From NCBI RefSeq assembly GCF_004360225.1, contig NZ_SNUA01000011.1:62001-126000 (forward strand): DNA of 64,000 nt. The letters are read 5' to 3'. The DNA is from Alcanivorax sp. 24. Lineage in GTDB: Bacteria > Pseudomonadota > Gammaproteobacteria > Pseudomonadales > Alcanivoracaceae. This document shows, in pieces, positions 1 through 8,204 of this stretch (the stretch's first letter is position 1; every line of letters begins with the position of its first letter). The translations under genes were made by a program, and so were the position numbers. The notes beneath the pieces were generated by a model, which saw nothing but the letters and a program-made list of their open reading frames with translations, made no database searches and was not told the origin of the DNA.

Positions 1-1983
1 AACATCGCCCAGGACAAGGACGCCCAACTGGCCTACGCCGAGAGTCGCTGGAATCTGGGTATGGAAACCGGCGTCACCGCCAGTTCCGACAACCATTTTC
101 GCGAACTGTGGCTGGGGTTCGGCCCGGGTACGGTGAAAACCCATGTGTTTGCTCCGGTGGTTACCGAGCGGGGGATTCTCGGGGCACTCCGGCGCGGCCA
201 CACGGTGCTGAGCCAGGGGGGGGCTCTGGCGCCGTTTCTGACGCTGGAAGCGGATGCCCAGGGTGACGGTGTCTTCGAGGCGTTACCCGGTGACGCGGTG
301 GTGGCGCCGGCGGGGCAGCCGGTGACGCTGAGGCTACGGGTGCGACGGGGGTTGGCGCACCGATTGCGGCTGTACGCGGCACCGGGCAGGGACGCCGGTG
401 CGCTGGCCACCTTCCGGCCTGCCTCCTCCGATGACACCTTCGTGACCACGGTGAACCGGCCCGAGGGCGATGCGCCTTACTGGGTTTACGCCGAGGTTAC
501 GGATTTGTTCGGGATACGCAAGGCGCTGACTTCCCCGCTGTTCCTGAGAGCCGCCGCCGAGGGGCCGTCACCTCGGGGCGAACGGGCGGTGCCGGCGTCC
601 CGGGACTGGGACGATAACGGCGCCCTGGCGTTGGGCCGCAGAGGCGTGTTCACCGGCTTCGCCGATGTGGCCGAAACGGCCGACGGCGTGCCGCTGGTGG
701 TGGCTGAACAACACGGTGCCGAAGGCACCGACATCCTGTTCCGGCGTGGCGATCAGGCTGACCCGGTGGTGCTCAACGCGTTGGCGGGCGCCGCGCGCTT
801 CCCGCGCATCGCCACCGGAGGCGGCCGGGTATGGGTGGTCTGGCAGGATGAGCGTCGCGGGCAACAGCCCCGTCGGCCACAGATCATTTTGCGCGGTTCC
901 GCCGACGGTGGTTTGACATGGGAGCCGGAGGTGCACTTGAGCGATGGTGAGGCGAGGGCGATCCGGCCGGCTCTGGCGGTGCTGGGCGACGGCCGCCCGG
1001 TGGTGGCATGGAGCGACAATAGCCGGCGCTGCTTCGATCTGATGATACGGGTTGGTGTCGACGCCACCACGGAATCTCTCAGCGGCGAAAAAAGCTGCGA
1101 CGGCGGCCATGCGCTGGACACGCGCAGTACTCGTGATCCCGCCTCCGTGCACCCGGCGTTGACGGTGCTGGCGGACGATACCGTGGTGGTGGTGTTCCAG
1201 GACAACCGCTTCGACGTCAATCCGGGCTGGACCGGACAGACCGGGTTTCATGATGGCTTGGAAGGGCTTGACCGCACCGATCCGGACAACTGGGAGATCG
1301 TCGCCCGCAGCCGGGAGCCGCGAACCGGCGTCTGGTCGCCGCTGGTCCGGGTCTCCAATAACGGCAGCCCGGACGATGCGTTCATCGAGACCGCGCTGGC
1401 GGATCGCCACCCAAGTCTGATCGCCGACGGCGACGGCCGACTGGTCGCCGCCTGGGATGCCAAGGTCTTGCGTAGCGCCGGAGTCAACAGCGCGATTCTC
1501 GCCAGCGTTTCCAAGGATGGGGGGCTGAGCTGGTCGGAGCCGGTACCGGTGGGGGCCAATGATCAGGCCATGAGCCAGCGGCCGACACTGTCGGTGCGCG
1601 GCGACGGTGGTGTCCAGGCGATCTGGATGGACAGCCGGGACAGTGACTGGCGTCATCGTTTGTGGGGCAGCACCTGGCACGAGGAGACCGGCTGGAGCGC
1701 GGCGCGGAGACTGTCCGGTAAAGGTAACGCGGTCTGGCCCCGGGCGATGGGCGATCAAGTGGTGTTCGCATCGGACCGGGGCGCCCTGGCGCAGCGGGAT
1801 CCTACCTGGCGGGTATTCCATCGCGTCACCGACAGCGTGGTGGGCGAGACGCCGTCGCTGCTGAGCGGAACCCGGAGCGTCACCACCGACACCCTGGCGA
1901 GCTGGCGGCAGCGCTGGCTGGACCGGGCCCGGGCGATGCCCTCGCCGGAAACGCGGGATCATGATCATCCCCATCCGCACTGA
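1..1983 (+). CDS. PHP-type metallohydrolase fused to BNR/sialidase-like propeller, 5' truncated by the window edge
   Basis: The frame is open from base 1 and the gene starts upstream of the window; 660 residues are visible. The first ~60 residues contain a TASSDNH motif and a later KTHVFAP segment, like the C-terminal end of a PHP-domain phosphoesterase of the CehA/McbA type. From about residue 190 the sequence has recurring short motifs such as SADGGLTWEPEV and SKDGGLSWSEPV. These are Asp-box (BNR) signatures of sialidase-like propellers, with WxDxR-type strand ends between them. The C-terminus is His/Asp-rich (DHDHPHPH), possibly metal binding. The two-part architecture is seen in the sequence. 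The substrate is unknown, and a periplasmic or extracellular location is only inferred because the N-terminus is missing. Confidence 0.7.
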   Translation, partial: NIAQDKDAQLAYAESRWNLGMETGVTASSDNHFRELWLGFGPGTVKTHVFAPVVTERGILGALRRGHTVLSQGGALAPFLTLEADAQGDGVFEALPGDAVVAPAGQPVTLRLRVRRGLAHRLRLYAAPGRDAGALATFRPASSDDTFVTTVNRPEGDAPYWVYAEVTDLFGIRKALTSPLFLRAAAEGPSPRGERAVPASRDWDDNGALALGRRGVFTGFADVAETADGVPLVVAEQHGAEGTDILFRRGDQADPVVLNALAGAARFPRIATGGGRVWVVWQDERRGQQPRRPQIILRGSADGGLTWEPEVHLSDGEARAIRPALAVLGDGRPVVAWSDNSRRCFDLMIRVGVDATTESLSGEKSCDGGHALDTRSTRDPASVHPALTVLADDTVVVVFQDNRFDVNPGWTGQTGFHDGLEGLDRTDPDNWEIVARSREPRTGVWSPLVRVSNNGSPDDAFIETALADRHPSLIADGDGRLVAAWDAKVLRSAGVNSAILASVSKDGGLSWSEPVPVGANDQAMSQRPTLSVRGDGGVQAIWMDSRDSDWRHRLWGSTWHEETGWSAARRLSGKGNAVWPRAMGDQVVFASDRGALAQRDPTWRVFHRVTDSVVGETPSLLSGTRSVTTDTLASWRQRWLDRARAMPSPETRDHDHPHPH

Positions 1984-2019
1984 GGGGGAAAATAAGTCGT
2001 CGGGAGCCATTGGTGCTCG

Positions 2020-2190
2020 CTGGTACGCAACGCGGCAACGCGGCAACACGCAGGCGGGCTAACAAGCCATTCGCGGCTAAGGCCGCTCCCGCAGACGGGA
2101 CTTCGAGGCCACCTCTGAAGTCATGTGATCAAAACCCGCAAGCAGGCTCGGACTTTAGCGTGCCAGCGTGTTGCGTGTAAGCGTGCCAGC
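2020..2190. repeat. Octamer-armed composite repeat element, copy 1
   Basis: The left arm (2020-2052) is a run of GCAACGCG-like units. The right arm (2158-2190) is a run of GCGTGCCA/GCGTGTTG units. The two face each other as an imperfect inverted repeat. The core (about 2064-2115) holds half of the REP-like palindrome seen elsewhere, with a TTCGCGGCTAAGGCCGC hairpin. The right arm is nearly identical (about 30 of 33 bases) to the right arm of the copy at 41314-41520. The right arm lies next to the terminator of the small gene at 2250. Confidence 0.65.
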
Positions 2191-2202
2191 AACGGCCCGG
2201 TC

Positions 2203-2231
2203 GTAAAAAAGCCCACCGCGAAGCGATGGGC
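2203..2231 (-). terminator. Rho-independent terminator of the small gene at 2250-2393
   Basis: Read on the minus strand, a stem GCCCATCGC / GCGGTGGGC (one mismatch, three-base loop) is followed directly by a run of six T. It lies about 20 bases past the stop codon of the minus-strand small gene. This supports a real minus-strand transcript here. Confidence 0.75.
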
Positions 2232-2249
2232 CAGAGCCCCCGATTGGCG

Positions 2250-2393
2250 TCAGGCAGAGAAAACGACAGCGCTTTGGGAGAAGGGTAAAGAAAAGGATGA
2301 GTCGGGTTCGTGGGCACGCGTGGAGGTGGTGGCGCCGAGCAGGTAGATCAGCGCGGATGCCAGCAGCAGTTTGTAAAGCAAACGGTCAGTCAT
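2250..2393 (-). CDS. Small single-pass membrane or secreted protein, 47 aa
   Basis: The start is chosen because ATG at 2393 has a strong Shine-Dalgarno sequence (AGGGAGGTT, 6 bases before the ATG); the longer upstream reading has none. The protein begins MTDRLLYK, has one hydrophobic stretch at residues 4-23 (LLYKLLLASALIYLLGATTS), and then a short polar tail. It could be a tiny inner-membrane protein or a signal peptide cleaved after TRA (a TRAHEPD-like site). I do not recognise the family. A clear terminator follows, and a ~300-base, hairpin-rich leader precedes the gene. No partner gene shares its orientation, so it looks monocistronic. Confidence 0.6.
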   Translation of the reverse strand: MTDRLLYKLLLASALIYLLGATTSTRAHEPDSSFSLPFSQSAVVFSA

Positions 2394-2700
2394 GGTATGA
2401 ACCTCCCTGTGAGGCCTCCTTCTGGGGGGCCGGTAATGGGCTGCGCATGGGGGCATCGAACGGAACCGTCTTGCCATCTCCAGTGGATCCGGCCGGATTC
2501 CTTCGAGACTGCTCCGGCGGGGGTAGTGCCGGCTCGGGAGTTGGTAAAACTCCGGGACCTGCTTGGGGAGCCCATCAGCTCCCGTATCGCCCGTGCGCCA
2601 TTTTCAGTCGGGTCTTGCTGCAACCTGTATCGCCCGATCCCTCGGGCGCGACCTCCGGCCTCTAACCGAAGGTTCTGCTCTTGAAACTACGCTTATGGAG
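2394..2700 (-). promoter_or_regulatory. Long hairpin-rich 5' leader of the small gene, candidate structured RNA
   Basis: There is no credible reading frame between the LysR gene and the small protein gene. The stretch contains several perfect short inverted repeats: CGCCCGA-tccc-TCGGGCG (2631-2648), GGGAGC-ccatca-GCTCCC (about 2566-2583), GGAGTT-ggtaa-AACTCC (about 2536-2553) and a CCGGC/GCCGG pair (about 2514-2532). A 10-base motif GTATCGCCCG occurs twice (2585 and 2627). The region is co-oriented with the small gene and ends in its ribosome-binding site. It matches no riboswitch consensus I could recall. A riboswitch, an attenuator or a separate small RNA are all possible. Confidence 0.35.
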
Positions 2701-2785
2701 GGATAAAGAAAAGCAAAAAGAATAAAAAATGATCACCGACCCCGTAACCGGGTCAGGCCACCGGGGTGGCACCTTAAGCCGGTGT

Positions 2786-3706
2786 TCAGGCGCGCAGGCG
2801 TTCCGGATCTTCCCGGGGGCGCAGCTGATTCTCGATGAACTGCACGAACGCCCGGGTTTTCGCCGGCACCAATTGGCGGCCGCCGTAGATCACGTAGAAA
2901 CTCAATTGAGGCATCTCGTAATCGGGCAGGACCTTGACCAATTCGCCCCGCCGCAGGTGTTCGGCGATGTCCCATTCGCTTTTCAGGGCCAGCCCGTGGC
3001 CGTCCAGAAGCCACTGCTTGAGCTGTTCGCTGTTATCGGTAACCTTGTGCGGGGCTACCTTGATGGTGTGGGTACCACCACGAGGATCACGCAGCACCCA
3101 ACGGTCGCGGAAGGCGCCGTGGCAATCGAGAATCAGGCAGTCGTGCCGATGCAGCTCGCGCGGGTGGCGGGGCGCGGGCCGCCGGGCCAGGTAGTCCGGC
3201 GCGGCGCACAGGCAGCATGGGTGGGTAATCAACCTGCGCGCCACCAGGGACTGGTCGGTGGGTTCACCGGGGGAGATCACCACGTCCACACCGGAGCGGA
3301 ACAGATCTTCCGGCGCGTCTCCGAGTTGCAGTTGGATCGAGACTTGCGGATAGCGGGCTCTGAATTCGGACAGCAATGGTGCCACCCGTTGGCGCCCCAG
3401 CGCGATGGAGGAGACCACTTTCAGAGTGCCGCTGGGATGGTCCAGCCGAGACATCGGCTCGCCAAGGATCGGGGTCAGCTCCGGCAGCATGTGATCGAGA
3501 CTTTCGAACAGTTCACGACCATGCTCGGTAAGATGGAAGCCGCGGGCACTGCGGGCCAGCAGGCGCAGCTTCATGTGCTGTTCCAGTTGTGAGAGATACT
3601 TGCTGATCGCCGCCGCGGACATGCCGAGAACCCTGGAAGCTTCCGACAGGGTGCCGGCTTTTACCACAGCGAGAAATAGGCTGAAGTCTGGCGTCCGTTT
3701 CATCAT
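2786..3706 (-). CDS. LysR-family transcriptional regulator
   Basis: 306 residues, the usual LysR length. The N-terminal winged helix-turn-helix (about residues 5-64) shows the family pattern: DFSLFLAVVKAGTLSEAS, then MSAAAISKYLSQLEQHM and LLARSARGFHLTEHG. The periplasmic-binding-protein-like effector domain follows (about 90-295). No divergently transcribed LysR-type target is obvious. The nearest plus-strand gene upstream is the DUF192 gene at 3887, sharing a 180-bp divergent spacer, so it could be a target. The effector cannot be read from the sequence. Confidence 0.9.
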   Translation of the reverse strand: MMKRTPDFSLFLAVVKAGTLSEASRVLGMSAAAISKYLSQLEQHMKLRLLARSARGFHLTEHGRELFESLDHMLPELTPILGEPMSRLDHPSGTLKVVSSIALGRQRVAPLLSEFRARYPQVSIQLQLGDAPEDLFRSGVDVVISPGEPTDQSLVARRLITHPCCLCAAPDYLARRPAPRHPRELHRHDCLILDCHGAFRDRWVLRDPRGGTHTIKVAPHKVTDNSEQLKQWLLDGHGLALKSEWDIAEHLRRGELVKVLPDYEMPQLSFYVIYGGRQLVPAKTRAFVQFIENQLRPREDPERLRA

Positions 3707-3886
3707 TCTTGTCCTTCGTTCCGCACTTGTTTTTTGTTATGCGCGGAGGTGTGCCGACGGAGAAGCCTTTCTCCGACCGAGAGTCCTTGATGCACACCTC
3801 AGGAAAGCGAATTCAGTCGACTATATCACAAATCAACTTTTTGAATACGATTGTGCACGGAAGTTAACCATAGGAGAAATCAGGCG

Positions 3887-4393
3887 GTGAGAGCAAGTGC
3901 TATCAAGTGGCGCCAGCGGGGCCGCCGGGTTGGGGCGGTCTGGCTGTTGTCGGGTCTGCTGGCGCCGGCGGTGGCGCCGGCGGAGCAGGTCACGCTGTGC
4001 GTCGAGGGCGTGCCCCGGCCGATTCAGGTGGAGCTGGCGAGCACTCGCGAGGCCCGGACCCGGGGATTGATGGAGCGGGACCGGCTGGGTGAGTTTGAAG
4101 GTATGTGGTTCCGGTATGAGCGGCCGCAGCCAATGGCGAATGGATTCTGGATGTTCAACACACGCATCCCGTTGGATATCGCCTTCCTGAACCCGCGTGG
4201 CGAGATTCTGACCATCCGCACCATGGCGCCCTGTGCGCATCGGGAGTCCTTCGCCTGCCCGGTGTACCGCTCCGATGCCCCCTATGCCAGTGCTCTGGAA
4301 GTGAACGCGGGCTTTTTCCAGCGCCATGGGGTGGCGCCGGGCAGCCGGGTCGGACCGGCCGGTGACGGCAATGAATGCGCTCCAGCGGGATAG
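3887..4393 (+). CDS. DUF192 family exported protein
   Basis: 168 residues. GTG at 3887 is preferred to the upstream TTG at 3851 because TAGGAGAAAT lies 10 bases before it. A basic n-region and hydrophobic stretch (about residues 8-30, GAVWLLSGLLAPAVAPAEQ) look like a Sec signal peptide. The body carries the DUF192 hallmarks: GLMERDRLGEFEGMWFRY, then FWMFNTRIPLDIAFL, and a late cysteine. DUF192 is a small conserved domain whose biochemical role is unclear. The gene stands alone between a divergent LysR gene and a NUDIX gene 83 bp downstream, with which it may be cotranscribed. Confidence 0.85.
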   Translation: MRASAIKWRQRGRRVGAVWLLSGLLAPAVAPAEQVTLCVEGVPRPIQVELASTREARTRGLMERDRLGEFEGMWFRYERPQPMANGFWMFNTRIPLDIAFLNPRGEILTIRTMAPCAHRESFACPVYRSDAPYASALEVNAGFFQRHGVAPGSRVGPAGDGNECAPAG

Positions 4394-4476
4394 GGAAACA
4401 AGAACCTTGCCGGACGTCGCATTCCGTTCAAGGACCGGCTATGGTGAAGGGAAAGAAGAATCAAGCGAGCTGATCT

Positions 4477-5223
4477 ATGCAACCACGTCCCGCGGCCACT
4501 CTGGCCCTGCTTCGGGACGCCCGTGAGGGCCTCGAAGTACTTATGCTGCAGCGCACCCACAAAGCGGTGTTCATGCCCGGTTTCTATGTTTTTCCTGGTG
4601 GCGCGGTGGATCGCGCCGATTCCGATCCGGCGCTGATGCCCCATCTGGGCGGTATCGATGAGGCCGCCGCCAACAGCTTATTGAATCTGGAAGCGGGCGG
4701 TCTGGGGTATCTGGTGGCGGCGATCCGTGAGTGTTTCGAGGAGGCCGGTGTGTTGCTGGCGCGGCCCGGCGATGCCGACTGGCCGGAGCCCCACCATCCG
4801 GTACTGGCCGATGACCGGGATGCGGTCATGAACGGAGAGCTGGACTGGCTGACGCTGTGCCGCCGTCACGATTTGCGTGTGCCGCTGGAGACTCTGGGGT
4901 ATTTCGACCATTGGGTGACCCCGCCGGGGCCGCCGCGCCGCTTCGACACCCGTTTCTTCGTGGCCGAGGCGCCGCCGTTCCAGCAGCCGCGCCATGACGG
5001 CCAGGAAACCATCGACCATTGCTGGGTCAACCCCCGTTTGGCGCTGGACTACCATGGTGGCGGCAAGCGGCAGTTCGCCACCCCGACGTTGAGCGTGCTG
5101 CGTCGTCTTGGACAGTTCGATTCGGTGACGGCGGTGCTGGAATACGCCAGCGTGCACAGCCCGCGGCGGATGGCGCCACTGAGCGAAGAAGACGCCGCCG
5201 AGCGCTTCGTCTCGCAGAGCTGA
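4477..5223 (+). CDS. NUDIX hydrolase, NUDT19/CoA-diphosphatase-like
   Basis: 248 residues. The NUDIX box is split as in the NUDT7/NUDT19 type: MPGFYVFPGGAVDRAD at residues 33-48, then an insertion, then IRECFEEAGV at 83-92 supplying the metal-binding Glu residues. The family hydrolyses nucleoside diphosphates linked to another moiety. The NUDT19-like layout suggests CoA or acyl-CoA derivatives, but the substrate is inferred. The ribosome-binding site is weak (GAAGGGAAAGAAG, more than 15 bases upstream). A heptamer arm begins 6 bases after the stop codon. Confidence 0.85.
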   Translation: MQPRPAATLALLRDAREGLEVLMLQRTHKAVFMPGFYVFPGGAVDRADSDPALMPHLGGIDEAAANSLLNLEAGGLGYLVAAIRECFEEAGVLLARPGDADWPEPHHPVLADDRDAVMNGELDWLTLCRRHDLRVPLETLGYFDHWVTPPGPPRRFDTRFFVAEAPPFQQPRHDGQETIDHCWVNPRLALDYHGGGKRQFATPTLSVLRRLGQFDSVTAVLEYASVHSPRRMAPLSEEDAAERFVSQS

Positions 5224-5229
5224 AAGAGA

Positions 5230-5257
5230 GTTGACAGTTGATAGTGGACAGTTGACG
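5230..5257 (+). repeat. Heptamer arm, family 1, single-armed copy
   Basis: Four units in register: GTTGACA, GTTGATA, GTGGACA, GTTGACG, then GCGAAAA. The arm starts 6 bases past the NUDIX stop codon. A REP-like palindrome follows at 5316. The matching inverted right arm seen in sister copies is missing before the aguB stop at 5420, so this is a degraded or one-ended copy. Confidence 0.7.
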
Positions 5258-5315
5258 GCGAAAAAAGAGCGAGGTCCGGGCGTCACACGGTGACGGAGCA
5301 GGTCGCTTACACGCT

Positions 5316-5386
5316 TATTCGCTGCCAAGGCAGCTGCCCGCGGAGGGAGCTATGGAGCCGCTGTGGGAAGCTGCCTTGGCAACGAA
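5316..5386. repeat. REP-like palindrome between convergent genes
   Basis: The arms are TTCGCTGCCAAGGCAGC and, inverted, GTGGGAAGCTGCCTTGGCAACG. Each arm contains its own small hairpin, TGCC-AA-GGCA. It lies between the convergent NUDIX and aguB genes. Confidence 0.75.
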
Positions 5387-5419
5387 GAAGTGCTCAAACG
5401 CCTTGATCGCGATTTTATT

Positions 5420-6313
5420 TCAGTCCCGGTAGCGCTTGGTGAGATCGCCGTAGGCATCCACGCGGCGGTCACGCAGGTATGGCCAGATTCGCCGCACCGC
5501 TTCGCTGCGGCGAGTGTCCACATCGACCACCAGCACGGTCTCCTCGTCGCCGCCGGCCCGGGCCAGGAATTCACCCTGCGGGCCACAGACAAAACTGTTG
5601 CCCCAGAACTGAATGCCGTCATCGCCGTTCGGACTGCTCTCGAAGCCGGTGCGGTTGGCCACCAGCACCGGCACGCCGTTGGCGACGCCGTGGGCGCGCT
5701 GCACCGTGATCCAGGCGTCCAACTGACGTTGTTGCTCGGCGTCATCGTCATTGCGGTCCCAGCCGATGGCGGTGGGGTAGAGCAGCAGTTCGGCGCCGGC
5801 CAGCGCCATCAGCCGGGCCGCTTCCGGATACCACTGGTCCCAGCACACCAGCACGCCCAGCTTGCCGACGCTGGTCTGAATCGGCGTGAAACCGGAGTGG
5901 CCGTCATTGAAAGTGGCGTCGCCGGGGGTGAAGTAGAATTTCTCGTAGAAGCCGGGGTCGTCGGGAATGTGCATCTTGCGATAAATGCCCGCCAGGGTGC
6001 CGTCCCGTTCCAGTACCACCGCCGTGTTGTGGTAGAGGCCGGCGGCGCGTTTTTCGAACAGACTGCCGACGATGACGATGTTCAGTTCCCGGGCCAGAGC
6101 GCCGAGCCGTTCGGTGCCGGGGCCGGGGATCGGCTCGGCCAGGTCGAATACCGAGGTGTCCTCGGTCTGGCAGAAATAGAGGCTGCGGTGCAACTCCTGC
6201 AGCAGTACCAACTCCGCCCCGTCGGCGGCGGCCCGCCGCACCAGATCCAGGGATTTTTCCAGGTTGGCTTCCAGGTCGTTGCCGTTGCTTTGTTGAACGA
6301 TAGCGATCCGCAT
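5420..6313 (-). CDS. aguB: N-carbamoylputrescine amidase
   Basis: 297 residues of the carbon-nitrogen hydrolase superfamily. The catalytic triad is visible as Glu40 (LLQELHRSLYF), Lys113 (YRKMHIPDD) and Cys157 (GVLVCWDQWYPE). The phrasing closely follows bacterial AguB, which converts N-carbamoylputrescine to putrescine, CO2 and ammonia in the cytoplasm. The ATG follows the aguA stop codon by a single base, so aguA-aguB is a translationally linked pair doing the last two steps from agmatine to putrescine. Confidence 0.93.
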   Translation of the reverse strand: MRIAIVQQSNGNDLEANLEKSLDLVRRAAADGAELVLLQELHRSLYFCQTEDTSVFDLAEPIPGPGTERLGALARELNIVIVGSLFEKRAAGLYHNTAVVLERDGTLAGIYRKMHIPDDPGFYEKFYFTPGDATFNDGHSGFTPIQTSVGKLGVLVCWDQWYPEAARLMALAGAELLLYPTAIGWDRNDDDAEQQRQLDAWITVQRAHGVANGVPVLVANRTGFESSPNGDDGIQFWGNSFVCGPQGEFLARAGGDEETVLVVDVDTRRSEAVRRIWPYLRDRRVDAYGDLTKRYRD

Positions 6314-6314
6314 G

Positions 6315-7328
6315 TCAGTCCTCCAGCACGCCTTCCGGTAATTGCATGGTAACGCAATGCAGGCTGCCGCCCTGTTCGATCAGCGCACGGCAGGGAATGC
6401 CGATCACCGGGCGGCTGCCCGCCGCCAGTTGCAGCGCGGCCAGCGCCGCTTCATCGGTGGGGCACTGATAGGTGGGCATCAGGATCGCCTGGTTGGTGAT
6501 CAGGAAGTTGGCGTAGGTGGCCGGCAACCGCTCGCGGTCGTCATTGTACTGCGACGACACCATCGGCAACGGCGCCAGCGTCAAACCATTCTGCTCGGCC
6601 AGTACCTGAAGTTCCCGTTCCATGGCAGCCAGGGCGGGGTAGTGGCTGTCGCTGTCGTCCTGGCACTGCACATAGGCAATGGTGGTGGGATTGACGAAGC
6701 GGGCCAGGGTGTCCACGTGGGCATCGGTGTCGTCGCCTTCAAGATGGCCATGTTCCAGCCACCAGATGCGCTCCACGCCGAGATGTTCGCGCAGGGCAGT
6801 CTCCAGGGACTGCTGATCCAGATCCGGATTGCGGTTGGGATGGCTGAGGCAGTGGCGGGTGGTGAGCAGCGTGCCCTGGCCATCGGTATCGATGGAACCG
6901 CCTTCCAGAACCAGCTCGACCCCCTCCAGGGGGACCCGCCAGGGTAGCCGGCCATTGAGGGCGTTATCGCGTTCCGCCGGAAACTTGTCACCCCAGCCAT
7001 TGAAGCGGAAATCCAGCAATCGCGGGGCGCCATCGTCGGTCACCGCGATGGGGCCGAAATCCCGCGCCCAGGTATCGTCGTAGTCGGCGTGGATCACGTG
7101 CAGCCGCGCCAGATTGGCGCCGGCGGCGCTCAGGCTCTCGCGGGCGCGGGCTTCCGCCGCCAGGTCGCGGCACAGCAGCAGCACGTTTTCGTGGCCGAGG
7201 ATGGCGCCGATCAGAGCGGTGAAGCTCTGCTCGGCCTCTTCCAGCTGCCCGGCCCAGTCGGTATTGACGTCCGGCCAGGCCAGGAGCACGCCCCATTGAG
7301 GATGCCATTCAGGAAGCAGGCGGCGCAT
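6315..7328 (-). CDS. aguA: Agmatine deiminase
   Basis: 337 residues from the ATG at 7328. That start matches the family N-terminus (MRRLLPEWHPQWGVLLAWP); the longer upstream frame is arginine-rich filler. The family motifs are present: HADYDDTWARDFGPI near residue 85, and the catalytic GGSLHCVTMQLPEG with Cys at about 325. The enzyme deiminates agmatine to N-carbamoylputrescine and ammonia, the substrate of the next gene aguB. No regulator of the pair is adjacent; the DNA upstream to 7504 shows nothing else. Confidence 0.94.
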   Translation of the reverse strand: MRRLLPEWHPQWGVLLAWPDVNTDWAGQLEEAEQSFTALIGAILGHENVLLLCRDLAAEARARESLSAAGANLARLHVIHADYDDTWARDFGPIAVTDDGAPRLLDFRFNGWGDKFPAERDNALNGRLPWRVPLEGVELVLEGGSIDTDGQGTLLTTRHCLSHPNRNPDLDQQSLETALREHLGVERIWWLEHGHLEGDDTDAHVDTLARFVNPTTIAYVQCQDDSDSHYPALAAMERELQVLAEQNGLTLAPLPMVSSQYNDDRERLPATYANFLITNQAILMPTYQCPTDEAALAALQLAAGSRPVIGIPCRALIEQGGSLHCVTMQLPEGVLED

Positions 7329-7504
7329 GATATCGGGTTCCAAGAAGGGATGGCCCGCGATTGTGGTATCGCCTGAAGGCGCCGTCAACTGGCCGCGATG
7401 TGGTGGCCTCCGGTGTTGGGTAATCGCTTGCCGGCCCGCTCCCACGGCGGCCCCGTGGCGCAAACCGTGGGAGCCAGCCCGCTGGTGAGTATCGGTCGAC
7501 GGTT

Positions 7505-8014
7505 TTACTGGCGCGCCGCCTCGCCGCCCTGATCCGTGGCCGGACGGTCGTCCATGACAATGCGCCCGGTGACCGGGTCGAAGCGGAATTGGCCGTCGTC
7601 ACCGCCGTCCCCGGTATCGCTGGCGGCATCATCGCGCGGCGCCGTCGATGGGGCGGTGCTGTCCCGGGCGGTTTCGGGAGCGAGCGGCGGGGGAGAGGAT
7701 TGCTCGTTGCCGGCGGCGTCGCTGGAATCCTTGTCTTCGGTATCGTCGATGCCATCGGCCGGCCTGGCGGTGTCCGTGGTTTCGCTCAATGACCGGGTGA
7801 CGCTGTGCAGCACCACCTGATTCTCGAAGTAAACGGTGTAGTCCGGATAAACCCAGCGGCTGATTGGCGGTTGGCCCACCGGCCCCTTGGTGTCCCGCGG
7901 GGCGCCGAACTGCGCCCGCACCTGGGCCTGGGTCATGCCACGTTGAGGCGCTTCTCCGGCCAGCACCGGGCCGCTCCCCGCCAGCGCCAACAGCGCCACG
8001 ACGATTCTTATCAT
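7505..8014 (-). CDS. Exported BamE/SmpA-like small protein with low-complexity tail
   Basis: 169 residues from ATG at 8014, chosen for the G-rich ribosome-binding site (GGGGGGATACACC) and because it places a signal peptide at the very start (MIRIVVALLALAGSGPVLAGE). The folded part (about residues 20-70) has the GMTQAQVRAQFGAP pattern typical of BamE/OmlA-like domains, followed by WVYPDYTVYFENQVVLHSV. The rest (about 75-169) is low-complexity, rich in Asp, Ser, Thr, Pro and Ala, and probably disordered. A periplasmic location is likely; the role is unknown. It is a single gene, transcribed divergently from lolC. Confidence 0.75.
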   Translation of the reverse strand: MIRIVVALLALAGSGPVLAGEAPQRGMTQAQVRAQFGAPRDTKGPVGQPPISRWVYPDYTVYFENQVVLHSVTRSLSETTDTARPADGIDDTEDKDSSDAAGNEQSSPPPLAPETARDSTAPSTAPRDDAASDTGDGGDDGQFRFDPVTGRIVMDDRPATDQGGEAARQ

Positions 8015-8204
8015 GGTGTATCCCCCCAACAACTTAAAAAAGGAATCCGGCCTGGCGACGGAGGCCGCCGGATCAATAAAAACGCGGATCATTGAATCAA
8101 TTGTGATTTGCGTGGTCGAGGATACTGGTCACAAAGCGAGTTGAGGTGATCCGACCAGGGGACGAGACCGAAAGCAGTTTCGTCATATCAGCAATAGTGC
8201 TTAA

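Noticed and set aside
2125-2346. Plus-strand open frame of 73 codons
   Set aside because: It crosses the right octamer arm and the minus-strand terminator and gene; it is composed of repeat-derived codons and has no start signal.
2394-2700. Known riboswitch (cobalamin, manganese yybP-ykoY, molybdenum cofactor, SAH) in the leader of the small gene
   Set aside because: None of the conserved core strings I know for these families could be found, so only a generic structured leader is reported.
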